64,000 nt of DNA. It comes from Chitinophaga silvatica (GTDB lineage Bacteria; Bacteroidota; Bacteroidia; Chitinophagales; Chitinophagaceae). The first letter of the stretch is position 1. The number at the start of each line of letters is the position of its first letter. Location of the stretch: contig NZ_QPMM01000007.1 in assembly GCF_003419895.1 (NCBI RefSeq), forward strand, positions 62,001 through 126,000, given 5' to 3'. The notes under the pieces are model-generated. The model saw nothing but the letters and a program-made list of their open reading frames with translations, had not been told where the DNA came from and searched no databases. The position numbers and the translations under genes were made by a program. Below are positions 44,744 to 53,681 of this stretch, one piece after another.

Positions 44744-44758
44744 TGCAACAAAGTTGCA
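44744..44758. promoter_or_regulatory. Candidate metal-regulator operator
   Basis: TGCAAC (44744-44749), AAA, GTTGCA (44753-44758) is a perfect inverted repeat 3 bases upstream of the first ATG of the metal locus. On the minus strand it abuts TATAATTTG, a -7-like element, so a bound regulator of the Fur family would block the promoter. The regulator is not identified. Confidence 0.45.
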
Positions 44759-44962
44759 AATTATAATTTAGAAAACAAATTTTATATTTAAATAGATAGA
44801 ATTTTTTTTGAAAGAAAGTAAAGCATACTTCTTAGTTGCTATTCTTATGATTCTTTTCGGATGATCTACACGTAGTAAGGTTTCCTGCTTTATATCATTT
44901 GTATTTCCTTCACCCGGTGGGGCAGATGCCGAACGGCAAAGAGTTGGAGGTAATAATTAAAG

Positions 44963-45502
44963 CTATTTGTATTCCGGGTTTCTGATAACAAATGAACCGC
45001 TTACATCAAGTTGTTTGGTCGTATCAGACGTACATTCCATCCGGGCATTAAAGATGCCTTTTATTTCTTTATCATTTATCTCTTTGATAGTGATAACATT
45101 TTTACTGCCTGGCATGGAAGTATATTCTTCGGGGTTAGCAATAACCTTATCATTCATTTTTATTGCCAGAAATCCGCCTTTCAGCAGACCCTTTACTGGA
45201 ACGGGCATATCATTCTGTACCCGAAGTAGGGGATAGTCGCCGGTTGATATTTTGTCAGAAGCAGAATCCAACATAACACAGCTAAAATAGAAAGGAATGT
45301 TTTCGTCGCGGTCTGTAAAGAAGCCTAATGTTTTCCGGGGGCTGATCTGCGTTTGGGCGGTTAGCTGCCTGGAAACCACATCTTTACTAAAGGTATGCTC
45401 CTTATCCGAAACTATCACTTTAAGTTCATAGTGTTCCTGTGCAGTTACCTCTAAGAAGCACGATAGAATACTTATTAATAAGAACAAGCGTATTGTGATC
45501 AT
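44963..45502 (-). CDS. Secreted protein of unknown function
   Basis: 179 residues with a signal peptide (MITIRLFLLISILSCFLEVTAQ). Mature protein beta-rich; the C-terminal segment NVITIKEINDKEIKGIFNARMECTSDTTKQLDVSGSFVIRNPEYK has the pattern of small Bacteroidota lipoproteins that bind nothing known. No catalytic motif. The start lies 1 base from the stop of the gene at 45504-46181 upstream on the same strand, so the two are probably one transcript. Unknown function; an envelope role is inferred from the signal. Confidence 0.7.
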   Translation of the reverse strand: MITIRLFLLISILSCFLEVTAQEHYELKVIVSDKEHTFSKDVVSRQLTAQTQISPRKTLGFFTDRDENIPFYFSCVMLDSASDKISTGDYPLLRVQNDMPVPVKGLLKGGFLAIKMNDKVIANPEEYTSMPGSKNVITIKEINDKEIKGIFNARMECTSDTTKQLDVSGSFVIRNPEYK

Positions 45503-45503
45503 T

Positions 45504-46181
45504 TTACTGGATTTGTAACACTACTGCAAATCCATCATGATCGCCTGTAGTATCGGTTTCATTGTTTTGTTTATTATGTAAATCGAAACATCCCAGCTTT
45601 TTCACTGCTGCGAATTTTACCAATTTCTCTGTATATTCTTTTTCTGCTCCTTTGAATGTAATATAATCATGCGACAGGCCCCGCTCTCTGCTGGCAGCGC
45701 CAATCCAGATATAGATACCATCTTTGAAATATGGGCCGAATAAACGTGTATGGTCATTGGTGAAAGTCCATAAGTAATTTGAAAAGGCCGCATTGCTTGA
45801 TGAATCTGGTAATTGGGGGAAATATTGATTATTCATAATCCCTTGATAGGTGGACGTATGGCCTGGTCGCATATTGAATCCGGCTGTACTGAACTGTTTT
45901 ATTATCAGTTTACGGGAGTCGTTTACCGAAGTAGATAAAGTATCAACAATAATTATATTGATTGGCTCAAACAGCGTTTTGCCACCCAGTTTAAAACCAA
46001 GCCATTGAGCTGGTTTGTCTTGTTTTTCGTACATCCATTTACCGATAGAAGGAATAGCCTTTGCAATTCCAGGAGGAATTGAGTCCTGGCACCCGGTATT
46101 ATTTGGATTGGAACAGGAGGTAAATATTAGCAGAGCTATACAGTACCATGGGAAACGAATCATGAAATATTTGTTTATCAA
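45504..46181 (-). CDS. Lipoprotein with LssY C-terminal-like domain
   Basis: 225 residues, signal ending LLIFTSC, so lipid anchored. The body contains KPAQWLGFKLGGKTLFEPINIIIVD near residues 56-80, then FNMRPGHTSTYQGIMNNQYFPQLP and FGPYFKDGIYIWIGAASRE, and ends LGCFDLHNKQNNE. These steps, especially the W-L-G/P-I-N entry and the GHTST...R block, recall the C-terminal domain of LssY-type proteins, whose function is not settled. The assignment is tentative. It precedes the 179-residue secreted protein. Confidence 0.6.
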   Translation of the reverse strand: MINKYFMIRFPWYCIALLIFTSCSNPNNTGCQDSIPPGIAKAIPSIGKWMYEKQDKPAQWLGFKLGGKTLFEPINIIIVDTLSTSVNDSRKLIIKQFSTAGFNMRPGHTSTYQGIMNNQYFPQLPDSSSNAAFSNYLWTFTNDHTRLFGPYFKDGIYIWIGAASRERGLSHDYITFKGAEKEYTEKLVKFAAVKKLGCFDLHNKQNNETDTTGDHDGFAVVLQIQ

Positions 46182-46275
46182 CCTAAATAAAATTCAAACA
46201 GCATTAACAATTCCTGAGGGGAAAAGGTTGTCTGTCAGAGAATTTTTTCTGTGTAAACAAAATTTCAGATATAAA

Positions 46276-47688
46276 TTAATAAACCTCCATTTCGTAAATA
46301 GAGTATCCCCTTTTTCCCGGAGGTTTCTGTTTTAGATCCAGTTTAAGGAATCTGGCATTGGAGAGGGTGAAATTTAATTCTTCCTCTCCACCTGCCCCAT
46401 TAATTACTGAATGTATTTTATTCCAGTTTTCACCATCTAAGGAAGCCAGTAAATCATATTGTTTTGCATACGATGCTTCCCAGTGAATAATTAATTTTTT
46501 GATTTTGTATTCCTTTTTCAAATCGAGTAATACAAAGGCTTGTTCACATTGGTGACTAGACCATCTGGTTGATTTATCTCCATCTATAATATTACTAACA
46601 TGAAATATGGAGTTATCATTTTCGGAAGTAGTGCCGGTAATAGTATTACCAAAATAGGATGCTAAATTGCCGGAACCATCTTCAATTACCGAAAGATTAA
46701 ATTGTTTGCTTGTGACCATCCCTTTTGCATTACTTACGGATATAGTGTATGCTTCAGAACCTGTTTTCCCATCCAGAGAGAGATTGTATTGTCCGTTATC
46801 TGCTTTCTGTAGTTTAAATATGGAAGATGGATTTTGAATTGATTGAACAGAGGTATTGTTGGTTTCTCCGGTAATTAGAGAAAAGGGAAGAAAATTAATA
46901 TAAGTTAAGCTTCGGTTAGAGATTACCGGTGTGTGTTGTGGATAGATAAGCGGATATCCGGTAAGCCACCTGACACCATTTTTTAATAATTCCTGGTATC
47001 CGGTATTACGCTTAGCTGTTAAATCATGACCTAAAGTAAGGCTCATTACTTTTCCTTTTCCTACAGGGTGCCACCACATAACCGGATGATTTTCTGCTCT
47101 GGCAATAACTTCGATTTTGGAAGTGTTGGGTTGAAAATAGTATAATTCATCTTCAATATCGAAATCTTCTACGGCTTTAGAAACAGGATGTTCCTGTATA
47201 TTTCGGAATGTATACTTATAGCCCCAAAATTCTTCATTGGTGGTATACACCCTGAATTTTGAAGGCTCGGATGAAGGGCCCCCAATGAAAATACCACCTA
47301 AAAACTCTTCATATTTATTCCAGTTTAATAGACTGAGTATTCCACAGTGTAAGGTAAAATAAGATTTACCGCCAGCTACAAACTGATAAATAGCCTCTAA
47401 TTCATTTGATTCAGGAACCAGGAATAATGAATTACTGATTAGTAAATCATATTTACTTAGGTTTTTATTGTTTAAATCTTTAAGGTTAGTGGTTGTATCT
47501 ATATCAACTATACCCTTAAGTATTTCTATTACCTCAGAATTATGGAATTCGTGTAACCAGGGGGGATAGTTTTCCATTAAAGTGGGCTGGTTGCCGTTAC
47601 CGGTTATTATAAGTGCTTTTGGAATGCGCTGGGCAAATGTATTGATAAAGCATAAATGCACGATAATGAAAAGGAATGTCTTTCTCAT
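46276..47688 (-). CDS. ThuA-like protein with discoidin (F5/8 type C) domain
   Basis: 470-residue exported protein. The signal peptide ends near NTFAQ. Residues 22-235 are a ThuA/trehalose-utilisation domain of the class I glutamine-amidotransferase fold: IPKALIITGNGNQ, LNNKNLSKYDLLISNSL, FTLHCGILSLLNWNKYEEFLGG, and HPVMWWHPVGKGKVMSLTLGHD. Residues about 325-470 are an F5/8 type C (discoidin) domain: SNIIDGDKSTRWSS, FVLLDLKKEYKIKKLIIHWE, YSIYEMEVY; a short cadherin/PKD-like stretch lies between. Discoidin domains bind sugars, so it may act on carbohydrate material. Function of ThuA proteins is unproven. It is followed by the lipoprotein genes at 45.5-46.2 kb. Confidence 0.85.
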   Translation of the reverse strand: MRKTFLFIIVHLCFINTFAQRIPKALIITGNGNQPTLMENYPPWLHEFHNSEVIEILKGIVDIDTTTNLKDLNNKNLSKYDLLISNSLFLVPESNELEAIYQFVAGGKSYFTLHCGILSLLNWNKYEEFLGGIFIGGPSSEPSKFRVYTTNEEFWGYKYTFRNIQEHPVSKAVEDFDIEDELYYFQPNTSKIEVIARAENHPVMWWHPVGKGKVMSLTLGHDLTAKRNTGYQELLKNGVRWLTGYPLIYPQHTPVISNRSLTYINFLPFSLITGETNNTSVQSIQNPSSIFKLQKADNGQYNLSLDGKTGSEAYTISVSNAKGMVTSKQFNLSVIEDGSGNLASYFGNTITGTTSENDNSIFHVSNIIDGDKSTRWSSHQCEQAFVLLDLKKEYKIKKLIIHWEASYAKQYDLLASLDGENWNKIHSVINGAGGEEELNFTLSNARFLKLDLKQKPPGKRGYSIYEMEVY

Positions 47689-47852
47689 TAGTAGATCATT
47701 GTTTAAGTAATGATTGTGCTACTTATTAATTAGTGGATTTTTGCGAAAGGAATATTATAATCGAGCTACAGATAAATTGCGAATAAGGAAGCACAAACGA
47801 AGGACTAACTTCGAAAAAAAAAATCAGATTTACAAGGAAATCTCTTATTATT

Positions 47853-48695
47853 TTAAGTGGTAGCCAATAAGAATACTTCTCCGCTTGCCGGCAGGAAATT
47901 ATCTGTTCTATTGGCGAAATACAAACCTTCCATTTCTCTGGTAGAGATAGTGTGAGCATCTTTAAATCCTGCTGCCTTCGCCATTGCCAGTATTTCTTCC
48001 TGGTTGAAGAAACTAATAAATGGGGTACCGGCTTCCCTGGCTCCTTTTTCAGCAATTAGCTGTAATTGTTTGTCTTCCTCCGCCATTAGTTCAGTTGGTA
48101 GATAGAAGGTCATTGCAAGGGTAGAACCATGAGCCAGCGTGTTAATTTGCTTAAGAGTAGCCATTATAGCTTCCCAGGTCAGGTATAATGTAACCCCTGT
48201 GCAGGCAATAACGGCAGGTTTGCTGGCATCGAATCCAGATTTGAGCAGTTGATCCCACCAGGAGGTAGTTTCGAAATCAACTGATACAAAATGTAGCCAT
48301 GAAGGAACACCCAATCCTGTTTCCTTCAGTCGTTGTTGTTTCCAGGCTTGAGTTTCGGGTTGGTCTATTTCAAAGATTTGGAGTAATGAGGCGATATCTG
48401 GCCGGCGTTGAGCAAACGTATCGAGACCAGCGCCCAGAATAACATACTGACTAATTCCTTTTTTACTTTGATCGATAATCAGATCTTCAATAAATCGCCC
48501 TCTTGCAACGATAGATGCACGCAAACGCTTAGTAAAATCAGGATGCATATCGGGGCGCTGCTTCCAATTGTCGTCCGGAGCAATTAACTCTAATCCAACT
48601 ACATCTTCAATGATATGTGGAGGAGCATCAACTTGGCTATGAATTGCTCTCCATAATGCAGTTCTCAGGGCTGTATTATCGGGTTTATGTTCCAT
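47853..48695 (-). CDS. Class I SAM-dependent methyltransferase (TIGR00027/LCMT type)
   Basis: 280-residue cytoplasmic enzyme that uses S-adenosylmethionine. The opening SAM motif is YVILGAGLDTFAQRRP, typical of the leucine-carboxyl-methyltransferase-like family, followed by IFEIDQPETQAWKQQRL (motif with acidic residue) and FVSVDFETTSWWDQLLKSGFD. The PAVIACTGVTLYLTWEAI segment is the later motif. The front EHKPDNTALRTALWRAIHSQ fits that family. Substrate not known. It stands between the ThuA-like gene and the desaturase gene, all on the minus strand, but with gaps that leave operon membership open. Confidence 0.9.
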   Translation of the reverse strand: MEHKPDNTALRTALWRAIHSQVDAPPHIIEDVVGLELIAPDDNWKQRPDMHPDFTKRLRASIVARGRFIEDLIIDQSKKGISQYVILGAGLDTFAQRRPDIASLLQIFEIDQPETQAWKQQRLKETGLGVPSWLHFVSVDFETTSWWDQLLKSGFDASKPAVIACTGVTLYLTWEAIMATLKQINTLAHGSTLAMTFYLPTELMAEEDKQLQLIAEKGAREAGTPFISFFNQEEILAMAKAAGFKDAHTISTREMEGLYFANRTDNFLPASGEVFLLATT

Positions 48696-48747
48696 AGTTA
48701 CATAAATCTACAGCAATAATACAAATTACCCTAAATATGCCTTCTGT

Positions 48748-49779
48748 TTAAGAAGCAATAGCAGCCTGCTGCTGTGCTACATGGTATCCAAACTTTCTCA
48801 TGTTTTTAGCTTCCCGGAGGGAGATCATGCGTTGAAGTTTTGGATCCCAGATTTTGAGTCTGAAGCAAGCGATAATATCTTTGATTTTCAGGCTGGTTGT
48901 TTTAGCGTTTTGAAGTTCAGGGATTTCTGCCATTACCTGTGGTAAGCGGTAGAAAGGAATACGTGCATTCAGGTGGTGAATATGGTGGTAGCCTATGTTG
49001 GCTGTAAACCAATTCATGATTGGCGACATTACCATGAAGCTTGAAGACAATAATGCGGCATCATGGTAGCACCAGTCTTCATTTTCTTTAAAGGTAACTC
49101 CCGGAAAATTGTGTTGGGCATAAAAAAGATAGGCACCAATACCACATGCAATAGTAAACGGAATAACCATAAACAGTAGCCATGCCTGCCAGCCAAAGAA
49201 GTAAAAAACAGCAACACTTCCTGCAATATGCAGAATCATAGCTAAAAGGCTGTCGAGATGTTTACGTGGACTGCTAAGAAACGATTGCAGGCACATTCCT
49301 AGGAAAAACATGGTCAGATAGCCGGCCAGGATGGTTATAGGATGCCTGGTTACAAGGTATGCTCTGCGTTCCTTACTGCTCATCTGCTCAAATTTCTGGC
49401 GCGTAGCAATAGGGTAGGAGCCAATACTGGCGCTGAATAATTTTGAATTATGTTTATGATGATAATCGTGAGATCTTTTCCAAATACTGGTAGGAGCCAG
49501 GATATATAACCCGAAAACGGTCATAATAGCTGTAGCAATGGGAGACTGCTGCAGAATGGTATGGTGCTGATGATCGTGGTAGATTACAAATAACCGTACA
49601 ATAAGTAAGCCTGAAAGGATACTGGCAAATAATTTTGCTATAAGAAATGGCAATGCCAGCGTGCACGTAAGTGCAGCAATCAGCAGTACCATAGTGGTTA
49701 TTAAATGGATCCAGCTACTGGACCTGATTTCACTGGCATACGGCTTCGTTGCCAGTATAAGGTCTTTTCCTTCACGCAT
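48748..49779 (-). CDS. Fatty acid desaturase
   Basis: 343-residue integral membrane di-iron enzyme that introduces a double bond into an acyl chain. Three His boxes are visible: HDHQHH at 68-73, HDYHHKH at 104-110 and GYHHIHHLN around 264-270, plus QHNFPG at 222-227. Hydrophobic helices are at about 28-60, 82-97, 145-167, 178-217 and 240-255. The length fits the acyl-lipid/acyl-CoA group. Neighbouring lipid A acyltransferase is 27 bases upstream on the same strand, so both genes likely belong to one envelope-lipid unit that tunes membrane fluidity. Confidence 0.93.
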   Translation of the reverse strand: MREGKDLILATKPYASEIRSSSWIHLITTMVLLIAALTCTLALPFLIAKLFASILSGLLIVRLFVIYHDHQHHTILQQSPIATAIMTVFGLYILAPTSIWKRSHDYHHKHNSKLFSASIGSYPIATRQKFEQMSSKERRAYLVTRHPITILAGYLTMFFLGMCLQSFLSSPRKHLDSLLAMILHIAGSVAVFYFFGWQAWLLFMVIPFTIACGIGAYLFYAQHNFPGVTFKENEDWCYHDAALLSSSFMVMSPIMNWFTANIGYHHIHHLNARIPFYRLPQVMAEIPELQNAKTTSLKIKDIIACFRLKIWDPKLQRMISLREAKNMRKFGYHVAQQQAAIAS

Positions 49780-49806
49780 AGGTTTTAGTTTATTTGAATA
49801 GGTTGT

Positions 49807-50769
49807 TTACAAGGTGGTCTCTAAGGTTTGTTTACGTTTGTGCTTCCATCGACGGTGCGACCAAAGCCAGGTTGCAGGTTGTTCTTTTATATCTTCTTCT
49901 AACTTCTTAGTATGCGCTATTGTGATATCTCCCTCGTTCTGATTAGCAGGTGTGTCTATTAATACAGAAGCTTCTACACTGTAATAACCTCTTTTTACTT
50001 TTGTCACAGATACAAATACTACCGGGGAATTCATTTTCTGGGCAATCTTTTCTGTGCCTTTGAAAACCGGAGTATCCTGGTGCAGGAAATCGACCCACTG
50101 CGCTGTAGAAGGCTGTGGCGACTGATCGGCAATGAACGCTGTTGCATTTACGATATTCCTGTTTTTCACCATTTCCCTGAATGTATCCTGCATAGCTATC
50201 AGCTTAGTGCCAAAGCGGGTACGCATTTTATACATCAGGTTATTGAATCGTTTGTTGGCAAGTGGGTGGTAGATCACATATAATTGTTGCTTGCACAGAA
50301 TACTGAATGTATTGCCGGCCCATTCCCAATTGCCTTTATGCCCCATTACAAGGATTGCATTCTTCTCCTCCTTAGCCAGCTGATCAAACAAGTCAATGGT
50401 AGCCTGACTGAAACTACAACGCTTCACCATTTCAGCCTTGCTGATGGTGAGTGTCTTAAATGTTTCCAAAAACATATCGCAGAGATAATGATAAAAATCC
50501 TTGCAGATGCGTTTCAGTTCTTTTTCGTCTTTATCTGGAAATGAGGCACGAAGATTACTCATCACTACTTTTTTCCTGTAGGAAAGGACGTAGTAAAGCA
50601 AAACATACATGACATCAGATAAAAAATATAATACAGGGAATGGCAATAACGCAAGTCCATATATTACAGGTTGTAGGCAATAATAAATTATAAATGACAA
50701 GTGGCAATAGTTTAAAACTACTCCTCTTTTAGGAGCAATTGCGGTGAAAATAACGTTTAATAGCAACAT
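49807..50769 (-). CDS. Lipid A biosynthesis (lauroyl) acyltransferase
   Basis: LpxL/HtrB-family membrane acyltransferase that adds a secondary acyl chain to lipid A. The H-x4-E catalytic motif is HKGNWE near residue 145 (VMGHKGNWEWAG). Other family marks are NLRASFPDKDEKELKRICKDFYHYL, the FIADQSPQPSTAQW stretch and FLHQDTPVFKGTEKIAQKM. The reading frame opens at 50769, but family proteins begin near the YYCLQPVIYGLALLPFPVLY membrane segment, so the true start may be the TTG at 50700. It precedes the desaturase on the same strand. Confidence 0.92.
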   Translation of the reverse strand: MLLLNVIFTAIAPKRGVVLNYCHLSFIIYYCLQPVIYGLALLPFPVLYFLSDVMYVLLYYVLSYRKKVVMSNLRASFPDKDEKELKRICKDFYHYLCDMFLETFKTLTISKAEMVKRCSFSQATIDLFDQLAKEEKNAILVMGHKGNWEWAGNTFSILCKQQLYVIYHPLANKRFNNLMYKMRTRFGTKLIAMQDTFREMVKNRNIVNATAFIADQSPQPSTAQWVDFLHQDTPVFKGTEKIAQKMNSPVVFVSVTKVKRGYYSVEASVLIDTPANQNEGDITIAHTKKLEEDIKEQPATWLWSHRRWKHKRKQTLETTL

Positions 50770-50908
50770 TTCACAATGTTTAGAAATAATTAAAGTGTTA
50801 TTTGCCTGTTAATGACTCTTCCTAAGTACTTACTAAACAGTCACTTTACTAGAAAGACATCTTAGAATACCTTTACCCCTATTCAGAATTTTAACAATCT
50901 TAAAACAG

Positions 50909-50938
50909 AAAAACCAGGCACTGTCCGGTACCTGGCTT
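50909..50938 (-). terminator. Terminator of locus 3 operon
   Basis: On the minus strand AAGCCAGGTAC pairs with GTGCCTGGTTT over about 11 bp with G-U wobbles around CGGACA, followed by TTCTG after the T run. It lies 22 bases after the TlpA-like stop and ends the SusC operon of locus 3. Confidence 0.7.
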
Positions 50939-50960
50939 ACTTATTAAATATTATTAATTA

Positions 50961-52151
50961 TTAAAGTCTTGACTTTAATATCTCATCTAGCTCTTGCTGA
51001 GTACCAACACCAGCACCCACAAACCGTTTTATTATCACCCCATTTTTGTCGATCAGAATTTTGGTCGGGAAAGCATTAATGTTGTACTTCATCGTTACAT
51101 CTTCCTCTCCATCCTGTTTAGCATTAAGTACATTCATCCAGGTCATCTTATCCTCATCCATAGCTTTTGTCCAGGTTTGATAGTTTTTGTCGGTGTCTTT
51201 GCTTCTTTCATTTGCAATACCCAAAATCTCAAATCCCTTTGATTTATACTCAGCATATACCTCTGTCAGGTGAGGATGACTCTGCCTGCAAGGCCCACAC
51301 CAGCTGCCCCAGAAATCCAGCAATACGTACTTACCTTTTAAGGATGTCAGACTAATAGTATTACCATTTCTGTCTTTCAGGCTAAAATTTGGAGCTTTGG
51401 CACCCTGGGCAGTGATTTTGGATTGTTGTATACGCGTTGCATAGGCAACACCTTCTTTTGAAGTTTTTAAAGCCGGCGAAAGCTTTTTAAAGAATGGCTC
51501 TATTTCAGCAGGCTCAAGTATATATATGGTATACTCTTTTAGCAGGTCTAATGCGATTCCGGATTTAGGATGCGTGAAAAGGAAGTTTTTCTTTGCATCC
51601 TTTTTCTCATCTTCCAACTGAAATAATTTAGTATTATACTTTTTTATAGCTACGCTATCGCGGGATGTATAAGCAGGTTTCCCCTCTTCTGTATATAACT
51701 TGCTGGATGCTTCATTTAAGGGTTTCAGTATTTTATTTACAGTTTGCCAGTCATCTTCCGCTTTTGATCCTGTAATAACTGTTGTATTTAATGTTCCGGG
51801 AGCCGATGCAGTGATGGTGCCATTGTCTAAATAAAATGTCTGCTCGTAATCCTTTAATATGCGTGTTTGTGCATGATAGGCTTCAACGTCATCGGCGGCT
51901 TTTAAACGTAGCGTGGCCTTTACAGGGTAAGCAATCTTTCCTTTAAAGGTGAATTCACCATTAGTAAGTTCACAACTGTCTTTAATTACATTCCCATTTT
52001 GTTGAAATGTCAGATAGATGAGGTGATTGACAGAGCGCTGATAATCGCCTACTTTCCCTGAAAGTGTAAATGGGCGATTCTCCTGAGCGGCGCCAAATAA
52101 TGGCGCCGTCAGAAGTGCAGTAAGTAACAGGGTTTTGGTCTGCTTTTGCAT
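50961..52151 (-). CDS. TlpA-like thioredoxin with DUF4369 domain
   Basis: 396-residue exported protein. After a signal peptide (cleavage near FGAAQ) an N-terminal DUF4369-type beta domain spans about residues 27-130. A helical linker follows, and the C-terminal thioredoxin domain (about 250-396) has the redox pair Cys285/Cys288 in WGSWCGPCRQ and the cis-proline loop in INAFPTKILID. It reduces periplasmic disulfides, or a related thiol substrate. It is the last gene of the SusC locus 3 transcript. TlpA-type proteins at the end of SusCD loci are common in Chitinophagaceae, but their link to the imported substrate is not established. Confidence 0.93.
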   Translation of the reverse strand: MQKQTKTLLLTALLTAPLFGAAQENRPFTLSGKVGDYQRSVNHLIYLTFQQNGNVIKDSCELTNGEFTFKGKIAYPVKATLRLKAADDVEAYHAQTRILKDYEQTFYLDNGTITASAPGTLNTTVITGSKAEDDWQTVNKILKPLNEASSKLYTEEGKPAYTSRDSVAIKKYNTKLFQLEDEKKDAKKNFLFTHPKSGIALDLLKEYTIYILEPAEIEPFFKKLSPALKTSKEGVAYATRIQQSKITAQGAKAPNFSLKDRNGNTISLTSLKGKYVLLDFWGSWCGPCRQSHPHLTEVYAEYKSKGFEILGIANERSKDTDKNYQTWTKAMDEDKMTWMNVLNAKQDGEEDVTMKYNINAFPTKILIDKNGVIIKRFVGAGVGTQQELDEILKSRL

Positions 52152-52179
52152 AAATAGAAATTATGGTTGGTTTTTGAAA

Positions 52180-53670
52180 TTAGTCGGCAACAAAAATGTC
52201 TACCGGTTTACCTGTTACGAGTTCATATGCCTCCAGGATCTTTTGTCCGGCTATGTCAATTTTATACAAACTACCTTTCTTATCGCCGCTGGCATTTTCT
52301 TTATAGGTACCTACCAGCAGCTTCGTATCATTTTCAAGTAGTCTGACAGTTATTATTTCGCCGGCTCCTGCAGGTAATGTAATAACATCGTTGAGTGTAG
52401 GGGTAATGGAATTGGCTCTGTAAATTTTATTTCCGTTACATATATACCAATCAAAGGTTACGGCCGATAATGTGGCAGTAGCACCTGCTAAAAGTCCGCC
52501 CGGAAGGTCAAACTCTGCATCTTTTGTGATTACCGGAATATAGGGAGAGGTAGCCGGTGATTTATAAACCATTGGTAAAGTGTAGAAGTGTAGTTTATTC
52601 CCACTTTTTAATATGGCTTTTACTACAGCTGTTTGTGTGGTACTCACATTCCAACCTCCACCTGCAAAGAAGTGCTGCCCTTTGGTAGCATCATGGTAGC
52701 CAGGGATTTCAGAGATTTTGTCATAGGTAAAACGATCGCCATAAATGCCGGATACTACATCGGTTGGCTGAACAGAGAAGTGTCTGAAACGTTCATTCTT
52801 TTCATCATATCCGATAAAATCACTCTGATGGATAGTCAGAATAGTGCCAATCCAGGGCGCCAGCCGATAGTCATCTGCATCATCCGGTGCTGCCGGTCTG
52901 TATAATATTCCTTTACGATAGGTGATGAGCTTACCTCCTGAAATAAAGAAATTTAATGTGCTGGAGGTAAAGGTAGTAGCATATGTTGGTGCAAAACTAA
53001 AGTTCTGGCCTTCCAGATAACTGGTTGCATTTATGAACTTCTGTGGCACAAAGGAGGTAAGATCTGTGAAAACAGTTGGATTAGGACCTTCCTGGCTGGT
53101 CACAAACACTTGCCACTTATAATCGTTTGGTCCACTTGCATAAAGTTTGTAACCCATAATATTAACGGGTTTTTTTCCATATTTAACTCCTGCAATTTCA
53201 TCCGTAGAGATGATCGGATCGCTGGCATTGATCAACGATTTAAATGAAATCATAGTATTGCCGGTACTGCTTTCTGCCAGAATAAAATAGCCCTTGCCAT
53301 ACGGACTAGTTACGTTTACAATGAAATCCGTAAAATACCTGACACCCGTTTTATTATCTTTTACAGTGTATCTGCCATTGTTTTTGCCAAATGGAAGATT
53401 AATCGTCACATCGAGATTCTTATCTGTTCCAACTGTATCTTTCCCTATTTCCCAGGTATAGCTTAAATCAGGGTCCTGATTCAATTTTCTGGTAACGTCA
53501 GGATTGATTATCAACTTGGTTCCCTGAACAATATTGTAAATATTGTCATTGTCCTGGCCCGATTTTATTCCTGTTATTACAACATCATTCAGAGTCTGAT
53601 AATCATAATTGCCTTTATCTTTCGAACAGGCAACCATTAATATAAGAGATATATAAAGTAGATATTTCAT
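52180..53670 (-). CDS. PKD-like family lipoprotein of SusCD locus
   Basis: 496-residue lipoprotein; signal ends LILMVAC. The first part has the PKD-like pattern (NIVQGTKLIINPDVTRKLNQDPDLSYTWEIGKD, then KNNGRYTVKDNKTGVRYFTDFIVNVTSPYG), followed by a long beta-propeller-like region rich in short strands (GYFILAESSTGNTMISF, GWNVSTTQTAVVKAIL, GSLYKIDIAGQKILEAYELVTG). It occupies the fourth place of the operon after SusC, SusD and DUF4843, where such lipoproteins regularly sit. Probable role is surface binding of the imported substrate. Confidence 0.87.
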   Translation of the reverse strand: MKYLLYISLILMVACSKDKGNYDYQTLNDVVITGIKSGQDNDNIYNIVQGTKLIINPDVTRKLNQDPDLSYTWEIGKDTVGTDKNLDVTINLPFGKNNGRYTVKDNKTGVRYFTDFIVNVTSPYGKGYFILAESSTGNTMISFKSLINASDPIISTDEIAGVKYGKKPVNIMGYKLYASGPNDYKWQVFVTSQEGPNPTVFTDLTSFVPQKFINATSYLEGQNFSFAPTYATTFTSSTLNFFISGGKLITYRKGILYRPAAPDDADDYRLAPWIGTILTIHQSDFIGYDEKNERFRHFSVQPTDVVSGIYGDRFTYDKISEIPGYHDATKGQHFFAGGGWNVSTTQTAVVKAILKSGNKLHFYTLPMVYKSPATSPYIPVITKDAEFDLPGGLLAGATATLSAVTFDWYICNGNKIYRANSITPTLNDVITLPAGAGEIITVRLLENDTKLLVGTYKENASGDKKGSLYKIDIAGQKILEAYELVTGKPVDIFVAD

Positions 53671-53681
53671 AAAGTAAATTA

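Noticed and set aside
47726..48055. 109-codon minus-strand frame near the methyltransferase
   Set aside because: It overlaps the methyltransferase, whose SAM motif is clear, and has no motif of its own.
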